Assembly: GCF_900230285.1 (NCBI RefSeq)
Contig: NZ_OCNK01000001.1
Coordinates: 124,001-188,000, forward strand
From: Blastococcus haudaquaticus
Lineage (GTDB): Bacteria; Actinomycetota; Actinomycetes; Mycobacteriales; Geodermatophilaceae
Reading direction: 5' to 3'
Length of the DNA stretch: 64,000 bases
Numbering within the stretch: the stretch's first letter is position 1; the number at the start of each line of letters is the position of its first letter. Positions 1 through 9,079 of this stretch are shown here, one piece after another. A program made the translations under genes and the position numbers. The notes beneath the pieces were generated by a model. The model worked only from the letters and a program-made list of their open reading frames with translations, searched no databases and was not told where the DNA came from.

Positions 1-1596
1 CTCGTAGAAGAGGGTCTGCCACTGCCGCACCATGCCGAGGTTGCCGTTGTTGATGACGGCGACCTTGACCGGGATCCCCTCCATCGCGCAGGTGGCGAGC
101 TCCTGGTTGGTCATCTGGAAGCAGCCGTCGCCGTCGATCGCCCAGACGGTGGTGTCGGGACGGCCGTACTTGGCACCCATGGCCGCCGGCACGGCGTAGC
201 CCATGGTGCCCAGGCCGCCGCTGTTGAGCCAGGTGCCCGGCTTCTCGTACTTGACGAACTGCGCGGCCCACATCTGGTGCTGGCCGACGCCCGCGGCGTA
301 GATCGCGTCCGGCCCGGCGATGGCACCGAGGCGCTCGATCACGTACTGCGGGGACAGCGAGCCGTCCTCGGGCCAGTCGTAGCCCAGGGGGTAGCGCCGA
401 CGCCACTCGTCCAGCTGTGCCCACCAGGCGCTCAGGTCGGGGGCCTCCCCCGCCCCGCGCTCGCTGCGGAGGATCTCGACCAGCTGGGCGATGGTCTCCT
501 TGGCGTCGCCCACGATGGGGACGTCGGCCTTGCGGTTCTTGCCGATCTCGGCGGGGTCGATGTCGGCGTGCACCACGAGCGCGCCAGGAGCGAAGCTGGC
601 GAGGTCGCCGGTCACCCGGTCGTCGAAGCGCGCACCGAGGGCGACGAGCAGGTCGGCCTTCTGCAGCGCGGTGACGGCGGTGACGTTGCCGTGCATGCCC
701 GGCATGCCGAGGTTCTGCGGGTGGCTGTCGGGGAACGCGCCGCGGGCCATGAGGGTGGTCACGACCGGTGCGCCGGTCAGCTCGGCCAGCTCGGCCAGCT
801 CGTCGGTGGCGCCGGCCTTGAGCACCCCGCCGCCGACGTAGAGGACCGGCCGGCGCGCGCCGGCGATCATCGCCGCCGCCTCGCGGACCTGCTTGCCGTG
901 CGGCCGGGTGGTCGGCTTGTACCCGGGCAGGTCCAGCCGCGGCGGCCAGGAGAAGTCGGTGGTCGCCTGCAGCACGTCCTTGGGGATGTCCACGAGGACC
1001 GGGCCGGGCCGGCCGGTGCTGGCCAGGTGGAACGCCTCGGCGATGCGCTGCGGGATCTCGCGGGCGTCGGTGACCAGGAAGTTGTGCTTCGTCACCGGCA
1101 TCGTGATGCCGCGGATGTCGGCCTCCTGGAAGGCGTCGGTGCCGATCGCGGCGCTGGGCACCTGCCCGGTGATGGCGACGACGGGCACCGAGTCCATGTG
1201 CGCGTCCGCCAGCGGGGTGACCAGGTTGGTCGCCCCGGGGCCGGAGGTCGCCATGCAGACGCCGACCTTGCCGGTGGCCTGGGCGTAGCCGGTCGCGGCG
1301 TGCCCCGCGCCCTGCTCGTGGCGCACGAGCACGTGCCGCACCCGGGAGTCGAAGAGCGGGTCGTACGCCGGGAGGATCGCGCCGCCGGGGATGCCGAAGA
1401 TGACCTCGACGCCGACGGCCTCGAGCGAACGGACGAGGCTCTGCGCCCCGGTGATGCCGGTCGCCGGCTCGGCGGCGGCCTCGGCGATGGAACGGGCCGT
1501 CGTCTCGACACCGGTGAGGGCGGCGGCCGCCTCACGGGTGGCCGCATCGCGGGCGGTGTGGTCCCGGGACGCGTGCTCGCTCGGGGTGGTGGTCAT
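1..1596 (-). CDS. ilvB: Acetolactate synthase large subunit (partial, 3' end off window)
   Basis: Catalytic subunit of acetolactate synthase, which condenses two pyruvates, or pyruvate and 2-oxobutyrate, in the first common step of Val/Leu/Ile synthesis. 532 codons are visible and the C-terminus lies beyond the left edge. The TPP-activating Glu is at about residue 94 ([14 protein letters not shown]), and the Mg/TPP motif (GDGCF followed by NNGNLG) is near the visible end, so both TPP-binding domains are represented. ATG follows an AGGAG nine bases upstream. The first 45 residues are a Thr/Ala-rich lead. The leader peptide and attenuator just upstream should control expression. ilvN and ilvC are expected beyond the edge but are not visible. 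Confidence 0.97.
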   Translation of the reverse strand, partial: MTTTPSEHASRDHTARDAATREAAAALTGVETTARSIAEAAAEPATGITGAQSLVRSLEAVGVEVIFGIPGGAILPAYDPLFDSRVRHVLVRHEQGAGHAATGYAQATGKVGVCMATSGPGATNLVTPLADAHMDSVPVVAITGQVPSAAIGTDAFQEADIRGITMPVTKHNFLVTDAREIPQRIAEAFHLASTGRPGPVLVDIPKDVLQATTDFSWPPRLDLPGYKPTTRPHGKQVREAAAMIAGARRPVLYVGGGVLKAGATDELAELAELTGAPVVTTLMARGAFPDSHPQNLGMPGMHGNVTAVTALQKADLLVALGARFDDRVTGDLASFAPGALVVHADIDPAEIGKNRKADVPIVGDAKETIAQLVEILRSERGAGEAPDLSAWWAQLDEWRRRYPLGYDWPEDGSLSPQYVIERLGAIAGPDAIYAAGVGQHQMWAAQFVKYEKPGTWLNSGGLGTMGYAVPAAMGAKYGRPDTTVWAIDGDGCFQMTNQELATCAMEGIPVKVAVINNGNLGMVRQWQTLFYE

Positions 1597-1654
1597 CTCG
1601 GCGTTCTCCTGGCCTTGCAAGGCGGGTGGGGCGGGCGGAACGAGCTCGGGCAAC

Positions 1655-1686
1655 AAAAAACCCCTCGTGCCACAGGCACGGAGGGG
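1655..1686 (-). terminator. Rho-independent terminator of the ilvB attenuator
   Basis: On the minus strand, a GC-rich stem (CCCCT..GTGCC / GGCAC..AGGGG, one bulged base, 3-base loop) is followed directly by six T. It lies between the leader peptide and ilvB, where an attenuator terminator belongs. Confidence 0.85.
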
Positions 1687-1688
1687 TC

Positions 1689-1716
1689 AGCGCGTCGGTC
1701 GCAGGACCGACGCGCT
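1689..1716. promoter_or_regulatory. Perfect 12-bp hairpin in the ilvB leader
   Basis: AGCGCGTCGGTC and its exact complement are separated by a 4-base loop. The distal arm overlaps the stop codon of the leader peptide, so a ribosome that finishes the leader would cover it and one stalled on the Leu-Ile-Leu-Val-Val codons would not. It is probably the pause or antitermination element that competes with the terminator 3 bases downstream. Confidence 0.7.
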
Positions 1717-1756
1717 AGGCGACTACGAGAATCAGGGAGGCGCGAGGCACCTGCAC
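1715..1756 (-). CDS. ilvB leader (attenuator) peptide, 13 aa
   Basis: Short frame starting with GTG: MQVPRASLILVVA then TAG. Five consecutive branched-chain codons (Leu-Ile-Leu-Val-Val) precede the stop, the hallmark of ribosome-mediated attenuation of branched-chain amino-acid operons. GAGG lies six bases before the GTG. A second in-frame GTG two codons later would give an 11-residue peptide. The reading is strongly supported by the hairpin and T-tract terminator that follow and by the position before ilvB; translation is inferred. Confidence 0.8.
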   Translation of the reverse strand: MQVPRASLILVVA

Positions 1757-1782
1757 ACTGTGCGCCTCACCGGCGCCGGTCG

Positions 1783-4527
1783 TCAACCAGCCCGTCCCAC
1801 CACGTGGACACTGGTGTCCATTTCCAACGGGCCGGAGCTGAACACCTCCGGGTCGAAGTCGTCGAGGAAGGCGGGCAGGTCCGCCATGGCCATCGGCCGG
1901 CCGATCAGCCATCCCTGGACGAACCGGCACTGCATGGACCGCAGTGCCTGCAGCTGTCCGGGGGTCTCGACCCCCTCGGCGACGACGTCCATGCCGAGGG
2001 TGCGACCGAGGTCGACGACCGCCGCCACGAGCACCGCCCCCCGCGGGTCGGTCTCGATCTGGCCGATGAACTCGCGGTCCATCTTCAGGACGTCGACCGG
2101 CAGGCGGGCGAGGTAGGCCAGCGACGAGTAGCCGCGGCCGAAGTCGTCAAGGGAGATGATGCAGCCCATCTCCCGGAGGGTGGCCAGATCGCTCTGCAGC
2201 CGGTCCTCCGCGTCGAGCATGATCGACTCGGTCACCTCGATCATCAGCCGGTTCGGCGGGACGCCCGACTCGGCGAGGGCCTGGGCGACGTCGGGGGCCA
2301 GGCACCCGGCCTGCAGGTGGCGGACGGAGATGTTGATCCCAAGCTTGAGGTCCCGGTCCTCGGCGAGCAGACCGGCGAAGTCCGCCGTCGCCGTGCGCAG
2401 GACCCACTGCTGCAGCGGCACGATGAGGCCGTCGGCCTCGGCCAGCTCGATGAACTCGTCCGGTGACACCGTGCCGAGCACCGGGTGGTCCCAGCGGACC
2501 AGGGCCTCCAGGCCCAGGATGCGGCGCTCCTCGATGCCGGCCACGGGCTGGTAGACCATGCGGAACTGCTCCAGCTCGATCGCGGCCGCGAGGTCGCGGG
2601 CGAGGCGGGTGCGCCGGCCCAGGGCGCTGTCGATGGCGTGCCCCGCCGTCCGGACGCAGCTCTTCCCCGCGCCCTTGGCAGCCCGCAGGGCCAGGTCCGC
2701 GCGCCGGATCGTCGTGGAGATGTCGTCGGCCGGGTCGAGCTCGGTGACGCCGATGCTGCCCGAGATCTCGAAGACGACCCCGGCGGCGACGGCCCCCGCG
2801 GTCCCGCCGTCGGCGACCGGGCGCACCGTGCGCAGATCGGCGACGATCCGCTCGGCGAGCGCCGTCGCCTCCTCGATGCCGTCGTCGACCAGGACGGCGA
2901 ACTCGTCGCCGCCGAGGCGGCCGACCAGGTCCCCGTCGCGCACGGTCGCCCGCAGCCGCTCGGCGACCTGGATGAGCAGGTGGTCGCCGGCCTCGTGCCC
3001 GGCGATGTCGTTGACCGGCTTGAAGCCGTCGAGGTCCAGGAGCAGGAAGCTGGCGGGCTGTCCCTTCGCCGCCCGCGTGCGGGCCGCGGCCAGGGCGGCC
3101 ATCAGGCGGGCCCGGTTGGGCAGCCCCGTCAGGTAGTCGGTGTAGGCCAGCCGCTCCAGCTCGCGCTCGGTGCTGCGCCGGCCGGCGACGTCGCGCAGGT
3201 GCAGCACCACGCCGTCGCGGCTCCGCTGCCCGGGCCCGGCGCCACCGGGCAGGCCCGCGGACGATGCGGTCCGGACGGTCTCGAACTCGCGCCAGGACCC
3301 GTCGCGGCCGATCAGCCGGAACACCGGGTCCCGGTCGTCGCCGCCGGCGTCCGGGTCGAGCGCACGGTGCAGCTCGTAGCGGTCGTCGTCGTGGACCAGG
3401 TCGCGCAGGACCCGGCCCTCGAGGTCCCGGACCGGCCAGGACGACGCCGTCGAGGTCCCCGCGGAGGCCCACGTGACCTGGCCACGGGCGTCGAGCACCA
3501 CGGTCAGGTCGGCCGACCGGTGCACCAGCGTGCGGAAGTAGGCCTCGGTGCGCAGCACCTGCCGGGTCAGGCGGGCGCCGTCGGCAACCCAGACCAGCGT
3601 CCGCAGCAGCGTCAGGGCGGTCAGGACGGCGACCGTGACCGCCTCGGCGGGGCCGATCGGGCGCCCGGCGGCCAGCCCGCCGAGGAGCAGCAGGAGCACC
3701 CCCGAGCCGAGGCAGTAGCTGACGACGATGCCGGCCAGGGGCACCCCCACCGTCGGCTCGTCCGTGCGGGCCCGCGGCCCGGGGTCGTCGGCCAGCGCAC
3801 GCGTCACCGCGGCGACCATGGCCAGGTAGGCGGTCGATGTCACCGCGTCGAGAACCGCGGACGGACTGCCGACCGCGAAGGCGCCGCTGGCCATCGTGAC
3901 CGCCAGCGAGGCGAACGCGATCAGCAACCAGGCGGCGGCGGGCCGGCGCGGGGCGGAGACCCCCGAGAAGGTGACCAGCCCGGCGGCGACCAGGACCCCG
4001 CTGATCGCCGGGTAGCCCAGCGTGAGCAGGGGGTCCCTTCCGGGGCCGCTCGCCAGCGGCACCAGGAGACCGAGAAGGAGCCCCAGGGAGATCAGCGCGA
4101 CCGCGGCGTCCAGGACGACCTGGACGCGCAGCCGCCCGCCCGCCGAGCGCACGAGGCGCACGCACAGGAGGACGGCGATCGGGCCCGTGGCGACCAGCGG
4201 GAGGTCCGAGAGCCCCGCTGCCGTCGGGTTGACGCCGACGCCGGCGATGGCCCGGGCGAGGTGGCCGAGCCCGAGGAGCCCGGCGATGGCGGCGAAGGCC
4301 CGCCAGATGCCGGCGACCTGCGGGTCCAGGCCCCGGCTGTGCCGCAGGACGAGAGCGCCGACGACGAAGGTGACGACCGCCAGGACAGCCGGGGCGCTGC
4401 GCGCATTCGCGGCCGGGTGGGTGAGCAGCTGCACGACCAGTGCGGCGGCCACCGCGGCGAGCCAGCCGGCGACCGCGGCCCACGGCCACGTGGGTGTCCG
4501 GGGATCCCCCGTCCCGGGACGGCTCAC
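1783..4527 (-). CDS. Membrane PAS-GGDEF-EAL protein, both catalytic domains intact
   Basis: Predicted bifunctional cyclic-di-GMP enzyme of 914 aa. Residues about 15-310 form a hydrophobic multi-span membrane module, followed by a PAS-like segment (about 320-450), a GGDEF domain (about 460-620) and an EAL domain (about 640-890). The cyclase active site RLGGDEF is intact, with the RxxD inhibitory site (RDGD) five residues before it. The EAL domain keeps EALVRW, INIS, IEVTES, LDDFGRGYSS and VAEGVET, the metal and catalytic set of active phosphodiesterases. GTG was chosen because it overlaps the stop of the upstream partner by 4 bases; the frame stays open further upstream, but that part is shadow of the neighbour. 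The sensed signal is unknown. Confidence 0.9.
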   Translation of the reverse strand: MSRPGTGDPRTPTWPWAAVAGWLAAVAAALVVQLLTHPAANARSAPAVLAVVTFVVGALVLRHSRGLDPQVAGIWRAFAAIAGLLGLGHLARAIAGVGVNPTAAGLSDLPLVATGPIAVLLCVRLVRSAGGRLRVQVVLDAAVALISLGLLLGLLVPLASGPGRDPLLTLGYPAISGVLVAAGLVTFSGVSAPRRPAAAWLLIAFASLAVTMASGAFAVGSPSAVLDAVTSTAYLAMVAAVTRALADDPGPRARTDEPTVGVPLAGIVVSYCLGSGVLLLLLGGLAAGRPIGPAEAVTVAVLTALTLLRTLVWVADGARLTRQVLRTEAYFRTLVHRSADLTVVLDARGQVTWASAGTSTASSWPVRDLEGRVLRDLVHDDDRYELHRALDPDAGGDDRDPVFRLIGRDGSWREFETVRTASSAGLPGGAGPGQRSRDGVVLHLRDVAGRRSTERELERLAYTDYLTGLPNRARLMAALAAARTRAAKGQPASFLLLDLDGFKPVNDIAGHEAGDHLLIQVAERLRATVRDGDLVGRLGGDEFAVLVDDGIEEATALAERIVADLRTVRPVADGGTAGAVAAGVVFEISGSIGVTELDPADDISTTIRRADLALRAAKGAGKSCVRTAGHAIDSALGRRTRLARDLAAAIELEQFRMVYQPVAGIEERRILGLEALVRWDHPVLGTVSPDEFIELAEADGLIVPLQQWVLRTATADFAGLLAEDRDLKLGINISVRHLQAGCLAPDVAQALAESGVPPNRLMIEVTESIMLDAEDRLQSDLATLREMGCIISLDDFGRGYSSLAYLARLPVDVLKMDREFIGQIETDPRGAVLVAAVVDLGRTLGMDVVAEGVETPGQLQALRSMQCRFVQGWLIGRPMAMADLPAFLDDFDPEVFSSGPLEMDTSVHVVGRAG
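1805..1820. promoter_or_regulatory. 16-bp perfect palindrome upstream of the ilv leader
   Basis: TGGACAC-TG-GTGTCCA lies inside the last codons of the upstream EAL gene, about 50 bases before the leader-peptide start. It could be an operator for the ilvB promoter, or a coincidence of coding sequence (it encodes Met-Asp-Thr-Ser-Val-His). No regulator is identified. Confidence 0.35.
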
Positions 4528-7166
4528 CGGGTGCCGGCCGACCCGGGCAGCAGCACGCCGTCCCCGTCGGCGAGCGACTCGACGAACTGCGTGAGCGGCG
4601 CGGGACGGGCGATCACGAACCCCTGGGCGAAGCCGCAGCCGAAAGCGGTGAGCGCGGCCAGTTGGGCCGCGGTCTCCACGCCCTCGGCGACGGTGTGGAG
4701 CCCCAGCGCCCGGCCGATGCCGATCACGGACTCGCACAGCGCGCGGCTCTGCGGATCGCGGTCGATACGGGTGATCAGCGAGCGGTCGAGCTTGACGATG
4801 TCGATGGGCAGGCGCGTGAGGTTCGCCAGGGCGGACGAGCCGCTGCCGAAGCCGTACAGGGCCACGTGCACGCCCATGAGCCGGAGGCTGGCGACGTCCT
4901 GGCCCAGTCGCTCCCCGTCGGACATCACGGCCGGGGCGTCGATCTCCAGCACCAGCCGCTCCGGCGCCAGGCCGGAGCGCAGCAGCGCCGCCTCGACGTC
5001 GGTGACCACGCTGCCGCCGGCCAGGTAGCCGGCCGGGACCTTGATGCCGAGCTGGAGGGGCTTGCCGCATTCCGGCATCCCGACGGCGGCGACGGCGGCC
5101 GCCTCCAGCGACCAGCGCACGAGCTCACCGATCAGACCGGCCCGCTCGGCGACGGGCGCGAACTCCGACGGGGAGATCTCCCCGAGGGTGCCGTGCCGCC
5201 AGCGCAGCTGGGCCTCGACGCCCGTGACGCGCTGCTCCTCGAGGGAGACGGTCGGCTGGAAGACCAGGAACAGCTCACCCCTGGCGGCGGCACCCTGCAG
5301 GTCGTGGCGGAGCCGGGTCCGCCGTGCGGCGGCGTCCCCGAGGGCCGCGTCGTAGCGGCGGGCGGAACCGGGGCCGGCCTCGTGGGCGGCCCGTACGGCG
5401 AGGTCGGCGCGCTCGAGGACGACGTCCACGCCAGCTCCGGGGTCCATCCCGGCGAGTCCGACCGCGGCGGTCAGCTCGAGGATCCCCGCGGAGGTCGCGA
5501 TCGGCTGCTCGACGACGGCGAGGCAGCGGTGGGCCAGCCGGTCGGCGTCGCCGTCGTCGCCGTGGGCCAGGACGGCGAAGGCTCCGCCGCCCATCCGGGC
5601 CACGGTGTCCTCGCCGCGCACCGTCGCGCGCAGGCGCCGGCCGACCTCGGCCACGGCGCTGCTGACGGTCTCCCGGCCGGCGTTGTCGCGCGCGGCGTTC
5701 AGGCCGATCAGCTCGATCAGGAGCAGCGTCGCCGGCTCCCCCGGGGACCCGGAGACCTCGCCCTGGAGGGCGCGGAGGATCCCGGCGTTGTTGGGCAGCC
5801 CCGTCATCGGGTCGGTGTAGGCGATCGCCTGGAGTGCCTGCTCGCGGGCGTGCCGCTCGGTCATGTCGCGGCAGTGCAGCACCACCGCGCCGACGTCGGC
5901 GTCCCGGCGCAGGTCGGACACCCCTGCCTCGAGGTAGTGCCACTCCCCCGCGCCGTCGGGCAGCCGGAGGGTGAGCAGGCCGCTGCCCGCGGGGACGGGG
6001 ACAGGTGCTCCGCCGTCGACGGGCAGCGCCGCCCTCAGCCCGGGGACGTCGTCGGGGTGCACCGCGGTGAGCAGCTCCGTGCCGACGAGCGAGCCCGCTG
6101 CGTCCCCGAGGGCGCGATCCAGTGCCGGGGAGGCCCAGCTGATCCGCAGGGCGTCGTCGAGCACGACGACGGCGTCCCCCGCGGACCGCACCACGGAGCG
6201 GAAGTAGGCCTCGCTGCGCCGCAGGCGGGCGGCGAGCTGCTGCTCCTCGCGGGCGGTCAGCCACCGGTGCACCGCGGTCAGCACGACGCAGAAGAACAGC
6301 CCGACGATCATGCCCTCCGTCGGCCGGCCGCCGGTCAGGGCGACCCCGCCGACGGTGGCCACGGCGGACAGCAGCGCGAGGTGCGGGAGGACCTGCGCGA
6401 GGTCGAACGACCACCGCCCCTGTCCAGCGGAGTCCGCACCGACCTGCCGGGTGTCCAGCAGGACCGCGAGGGCCAGCAGGAACAGGCCGGTGGAGACCGA
6501 GAAGCGAGCGGCGATCAGCGGCACCGACGCGCCGGACAGCATCGCCGACGTGCCCAGGCCCCGGCCGGCGGTGAGCAGGGCGGTGCCGGCGAGGAGGACG
6601 ACGACCATGCGGCGGCGGCTCGGCTCGGCGAGGCCGAGCGCGGTGAGCGCGGCCGCCATGGTGGCGGACGTGGTGACCACGGCGGCGCCCAGGACCACCC
6701 GTTCGTCCATGGCGAGCTCCGCCCAGCGACCGGCCGGACCCACGACGAGCAGGCTGACCATGATCAGCGACGCGAAGAGGAAGAGGGCGACCTCCACGGC
6801 GACCCGGGGGCGCACGCGCAGTCGCCGGCAGTCGACGAGGCTGAGGATCGCGATGATCGCGATGACGTATCCGGGCACCGTGGGGAGCCAGCGGTAGACC
6901 GCGAGCTGTACCGGCTCGACGGGGGCGGCCACCAGGGCGACCAGCGCACCGGTGGCGGGGAGCAGCGGCGCGACGGCGAAGAGCCGCCAGGCGCGTGGGC
7001 GGGCGGTCCGTGACGCGGAGGTCCACAGGACCGCGGAGGCCATCAGACCGGCGGCCACGACGGCGACCTCGCCGACAGCGCGCAGGGCAGGCTCCACCGC
7101 GGCCACCAGGCACCCGAGGGCGACCGGGACCGCGGCGGCGAGCAGCCACCATCGACGGGAGTCCAC
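4524..7166 (-). CDS. Membrane PAS-GGDEF-EAL protein with degenerate catalytic sites
   Basis: 880-aa paralogue of the gene immediately downstream, with the same layout: multi-span hydrophobic N-terminus (about 1-290), PAS-like region, GGDEF, EAL. Catalytic motifs are lost: GGDEF reads GGGAF, EAL reads EAQ, the catalytic DDFG reads LYGFG, and the metal-binding Asn of the N-I-S motif is Lys (GIKVPA). The inhibitory-site motif RxxD (RGED) five residues before GGGAF is kept, as is VAEGVET. It therefore looks like a c-di-GMP receptor or regulator rather than an enzyme. The 4-base overlap suggests co-translation with the active partner. GTG start with GAGAG upstream. The two genes interrupt the ilvB-ilvD neighbourhood. 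Confidence 0.9.
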   Translation of the reverse strand: MDSRRWWLLAAAVPVALGCLVAAVEPALRAVGEVAVVAAGLMASAVLWTSASRTARPRAWRLFAVAPLLPATGALVALVAAPVEPVQLAVYRWLPTVPGYVIAIIAILSLVDCRRLRVRPRVAVEVALFLFASLIMVSLLVVGPAGRWAELAMDERVVLGAAVVTTSATMAAALTALGLAEPSRRRMVVVLLAGTALLTAGRGLGTSAMLSGASVPLIAARFSVSTGLFLLALAVLLDTRQVGADSAGQGRWSFDLAQVLPHLALLSAVATVGGVALTGGRPTEGMIVGLFFCVVLTAVHRWLTAREEQQLAARLRRSEAYFRSVVRSAGDAVVVLDDALRISWASPALDRALGDAAGSLVGTELLTAVHPDDVPGLRAALPVDGGAPVPVPAGSGLLTLRLPDGAGEWHYLEAGVSDLRRDADVGAVVLHCRDMTERHAREQALQAIAYTDPMTGLPNNAGILRALQGEVSGSPGEPATLLLIELIGLNAARDNAGRETVSSAVAEVGRRLRATVRGEDTVARMGGGAFAVLAHGDDGDADRLAHRCLAVVEQPIATSAGILELTAAVGLAGMDPGAGVDVVLERADLAVRAAHEAGPGSARRYDAALGDAAARRTRLRHDLQGAAARGELFLVFQPTVSLEEQRVTGVEAQLRWRHGTLGEISPSEFAPVAERAGLIGELVRWSLEAAAVAAVGMPECGKPLQLGIKVPAGYLAGGSVVTDVEAALLRSGLAPERLVLEIDAPAVMSDGERLGQDVASLRLMGVHVALYGFGSGSSALANLTRLPIDIVKLDRSLITRIDRDPQSRALCESVIGIGRALGLHTVAEGVETAAQLAALTAFGCGFAQGFVIARPAPLTQFVESLADGDGVLLPGSAGTR

Positions 7167-7238
7167 ACCGTTCTCTCGGCACCCCCGGGAACGGAGACGA
7201 GCCGGCGCGTGGCGACCTCACCCGTCGGGGTTAAGGCT

Positions 7239-7275
7239 CCCTCGCACGGCCCCGCCGCGAGTGGGGGGGCGAGGG
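7239..7275 (-). terminator. Probable terminator downstream of ilvD
   Basis: Stem CCCTCGC/GCGAGGG with an inner CCCC/GGGG pairing, starting about 9 bases after the ilvD stop. There is no long T-tract, only TTAA shortly after. Confidence 0.45.
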
Positions 7276-7283
7276 GTCCTTGC

Positions 7284-8993
7284 TCAGCCGCAGATCGCCC
7301 CCTGCGCGGCCGAGCCCACGAGCTTGGCGTACTTGCCCAGGACACCGGTCGTGTAGCGGGGCGGGAGCGGGCTCCAGCCCTCCCGGCGCCGGGCCAGCTC
7401 CTCGTCGTCGACGAGCAGGTCGAGGGTGCGGGCGGCCAGGTCCAGCCGGATGGGGTCGCCGTCGCGCACGAAGGCGATCGGGCCGCCGTCGGTGGCCTCG
7501 GGCGCCACGTGCCCGATGCAGAGACCCGTCGTGCCGCCGGAGAACCGGCCGTCGGTGAGCAGCAGGACGTCCTTGCCGAGACCGGCACCCTTGATCGCGC
7601 CGGTGACGGCGAGCATCTCGCGCATCCCGGGTCCGCCCCTCGGGCCCTCGTACCGGATGACGACGACGTCGCCCGGCTTCAGGGTGCCCTCGGTGACGGC
7701 GTCCATCGCGCCCTGCTCGCCGTCGAAGACGCGGGCGGTGCCCTCGAAGACCTCGGTGTCGAAGCCGGCCGACTTCACCACGGCCCCCTCGGGAGAGAGC
7801 GAGCCGCGCAGCACCGAGAGCCCGCCGGTCTTGTGGATCGGGTCGCTCATCGCGTGGATGATCGCGCCGTCGGGGTCCGGCGGGGCGATTTCGGCGAGGT
7901 TCTCCGCCATCGTCTTCCCGGTCACGGTGAGGACGTCGCCGTGCAGGAGCCCGGCGTCGAGCAGCGCGCGCAGCACCACCGGGACGCCGCCGATGCGGTC
8001 GACGTCGGTCATCACGAAGCGGCCGAACGGCTTCACGTCGGCGAGGAGCGGAGTGCGGTCGCCGATCCGGTTGAAGTCCTCGAGCTCGAGGTCCACCTGT
8101 GCTTCGTGCGCGATCGCCATGAGGTGCAGGACGGCGTTGGTGGAGCCGCCCAGCGCCATGACGACGGTGATCGCGTTCTCGAACGCCTCCCGCGTCATGA
8201 TCTGGCGCGCGGTGATGCCCTTCCGGAGCAGGTTCACGACCGCCTCCCCCGAGGCGACGGCGAACGCGTCGCGGCGGCTGTCGGGGGCCGGCGGAGCGGC
8301 ACTTCCGGGCAGGGCCATGCCCAGGGCCTCGGCGACGCTGGCCATGGTGTTGGCGGTGTACATGCCGCCGCAGGAACCCTGACCGGGGCAGGCCGCCTTC
8401 TCGATCGCGGTCAGCTCGTCACGGGAGATGAGCCCGCGCGCGCACGCCCCGACGGCCTCGAAGACGTCGATGATCGTGAGGTCGCGGTCCCCGAGCTTGC
8501 CGGGCATCGTCGAGCCCGAGTACAGGAAGACGCTGGCGAGGTCGAGGCGCGCGGCGGCCATGAGCATGCCGGGCAGCGACTTGTCGCAGCCGGCCAGCAG
8601 CACCGAGCCGTCCAGCCGCTCGGCGAACATGACCGTCTCGACCGAGTCGGCGATGACCTCGCGGGAGACCAGTGAGGCGCGCATGCCCTCGTGTCCCATG
8701 GAGATGCCGTCGGAGACCGAGATCGTGCCGAACTCGAGCGGGAAGCCGCCGGCGGCGCGGACGCCGTCCTTGGCGCGCTTGGCGAGCCGGTCCAGGGAGA
8801 GGTTGCAGGGGGTGATCTCGTTCCAGGACGACGCGACGCCGATCTGCGGCTTGGCGAAGTCGTCATCGCCCATGCCCACCGCGCGGAGCATGGCGCGGGC
8901 GGGGGCCTTGGCGTCCCCGTCGGTCACCTCGAAGCTGCGCGGCTTGAGGTTGGCGGTCTCGCTGCCTGCGGGGCGGTCCTCGGTGGTCGTCAC
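7284..8993 (-). CDS. ilvD: Dihydroxy-acid dehydratase
   Basis: Dehydrates 2,3-dihydroxy-isovalerate and 2,3-dihydroxy-3-methylvalerate to the 2-oxo acids in Val/Leu/Ile synthesis; an Fe-S enzyme of the IlvD/Edd family. 569 aa, normal length. Cluster-ligand cysteines lie in TPCNLSL (about 63), AGCDKSL (about 136) and [13 protein letters not shown] (about 209); the C-terminal [11 protein letters not shown] motif holds the catalytic Ser. GTG at VTTTEDRP was chosen over a longer open frame because family homology begins just after it and a TAGCAT -10 box sits 8 bases upstream, implying a leaderless transcript. It is separated from ilvB by the two c-di-GMP genes. Confidence 0.97.
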   Translation of the reverse strand: MTTTEDRPAGSETANLKPRSFEVTDGDAKAPARAMLRAVGMGDDDFAKPQIGVASSWNEITPCNLSLDRLAKRAKDGVRAAGGFPLEFGTISVSDGISMGHEGMRASLVSREVIADSVETVMFAERLDGSVLLAGCDKSLPGMLMAAARLDLASVFLYSGSTMPGKLGDRDLTIIDVFEAVGACARGLISRDELTAIEKAACPGQGSCGGMYTANTMASVAEALGMALPGSAAPPAPDSRRDAFAVASGEAVVNLLRKGITARQIMTREAFENAITVVMALGGSTNAVLHLMAIAHEAQVDLELEDFNRIGDRTPLLADVKPFGRFVMTDVDRIGGVPVVLRALLDAGLLHGDVLTVTGKTMAENLAEIAPPDPDGAIIHAMSDPIHKTGGLSVLRGSLSPEGAVVKSAGFDTEVFEGTARVFDGEQGAMDAVTEGTLKPGDVVVIRYEGPRGGPGMREMLAVTGAIKGAGLGKDVLLLTDGRFSGGTTGLCIGHVAPEATDGGPIAFVRDGDPIRLDLAARTLDLLVDDEELARRREGWSPLPPRYTTGVLGKYAKLVGSAAQGAICG

Positions 8994-9001
8994 GAGCGCC
9001 G

Positions 9002-9007
9002 ATGCTA
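9002..9007 (-). promoter_or_regulatory. -10 box of ilvD (leaderless)
   Basis: TAGCAT on the minus strand, 8 bases before the GTG, with no Shine-Dalgarno in between. Confidence 0.5.
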
Positions 9008-9021
9008 GGCCGCCCGGCGGC

Positions 9022-9058
9022 TTACTCCGAGACGGCGTTGATGCTAGTACTGGTACCA
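9022..9058 (+). promoter_or_regulatory. Promoter and likely autoregulatory operator of the MmyB-type regulator
   Basis: TTACTC (9022-9027), a 17-base spacer and TAGTAC (9045-9050) fit a -35/-10 pair. The -10 overlaps TAGTACTGGTACCA (9045-9058), which joins the palindromes AGTACT and TGGTACCA. The octamer GATGCTAG occurs here (9040) and again at 9001 by the ilvD promoter. Autoregulation is an inference. Confidence 0.4.
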
Positions 9059-9079
9059 CCACCGACCTGAGGAGGTCGC

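Noticed and set aside
277-2466. Very long open frames on the strand opposite real genes (for example 277-2466, 2485-5028, 43004-46087)
   Set aside because: They lie antisense to ilvB, the GGDEF-EAL genes and glgE/treS; their Arg/Ala/Gly/Asp-rich sequence has no domains and is the usual by-product of GC3-rich coding DNA.
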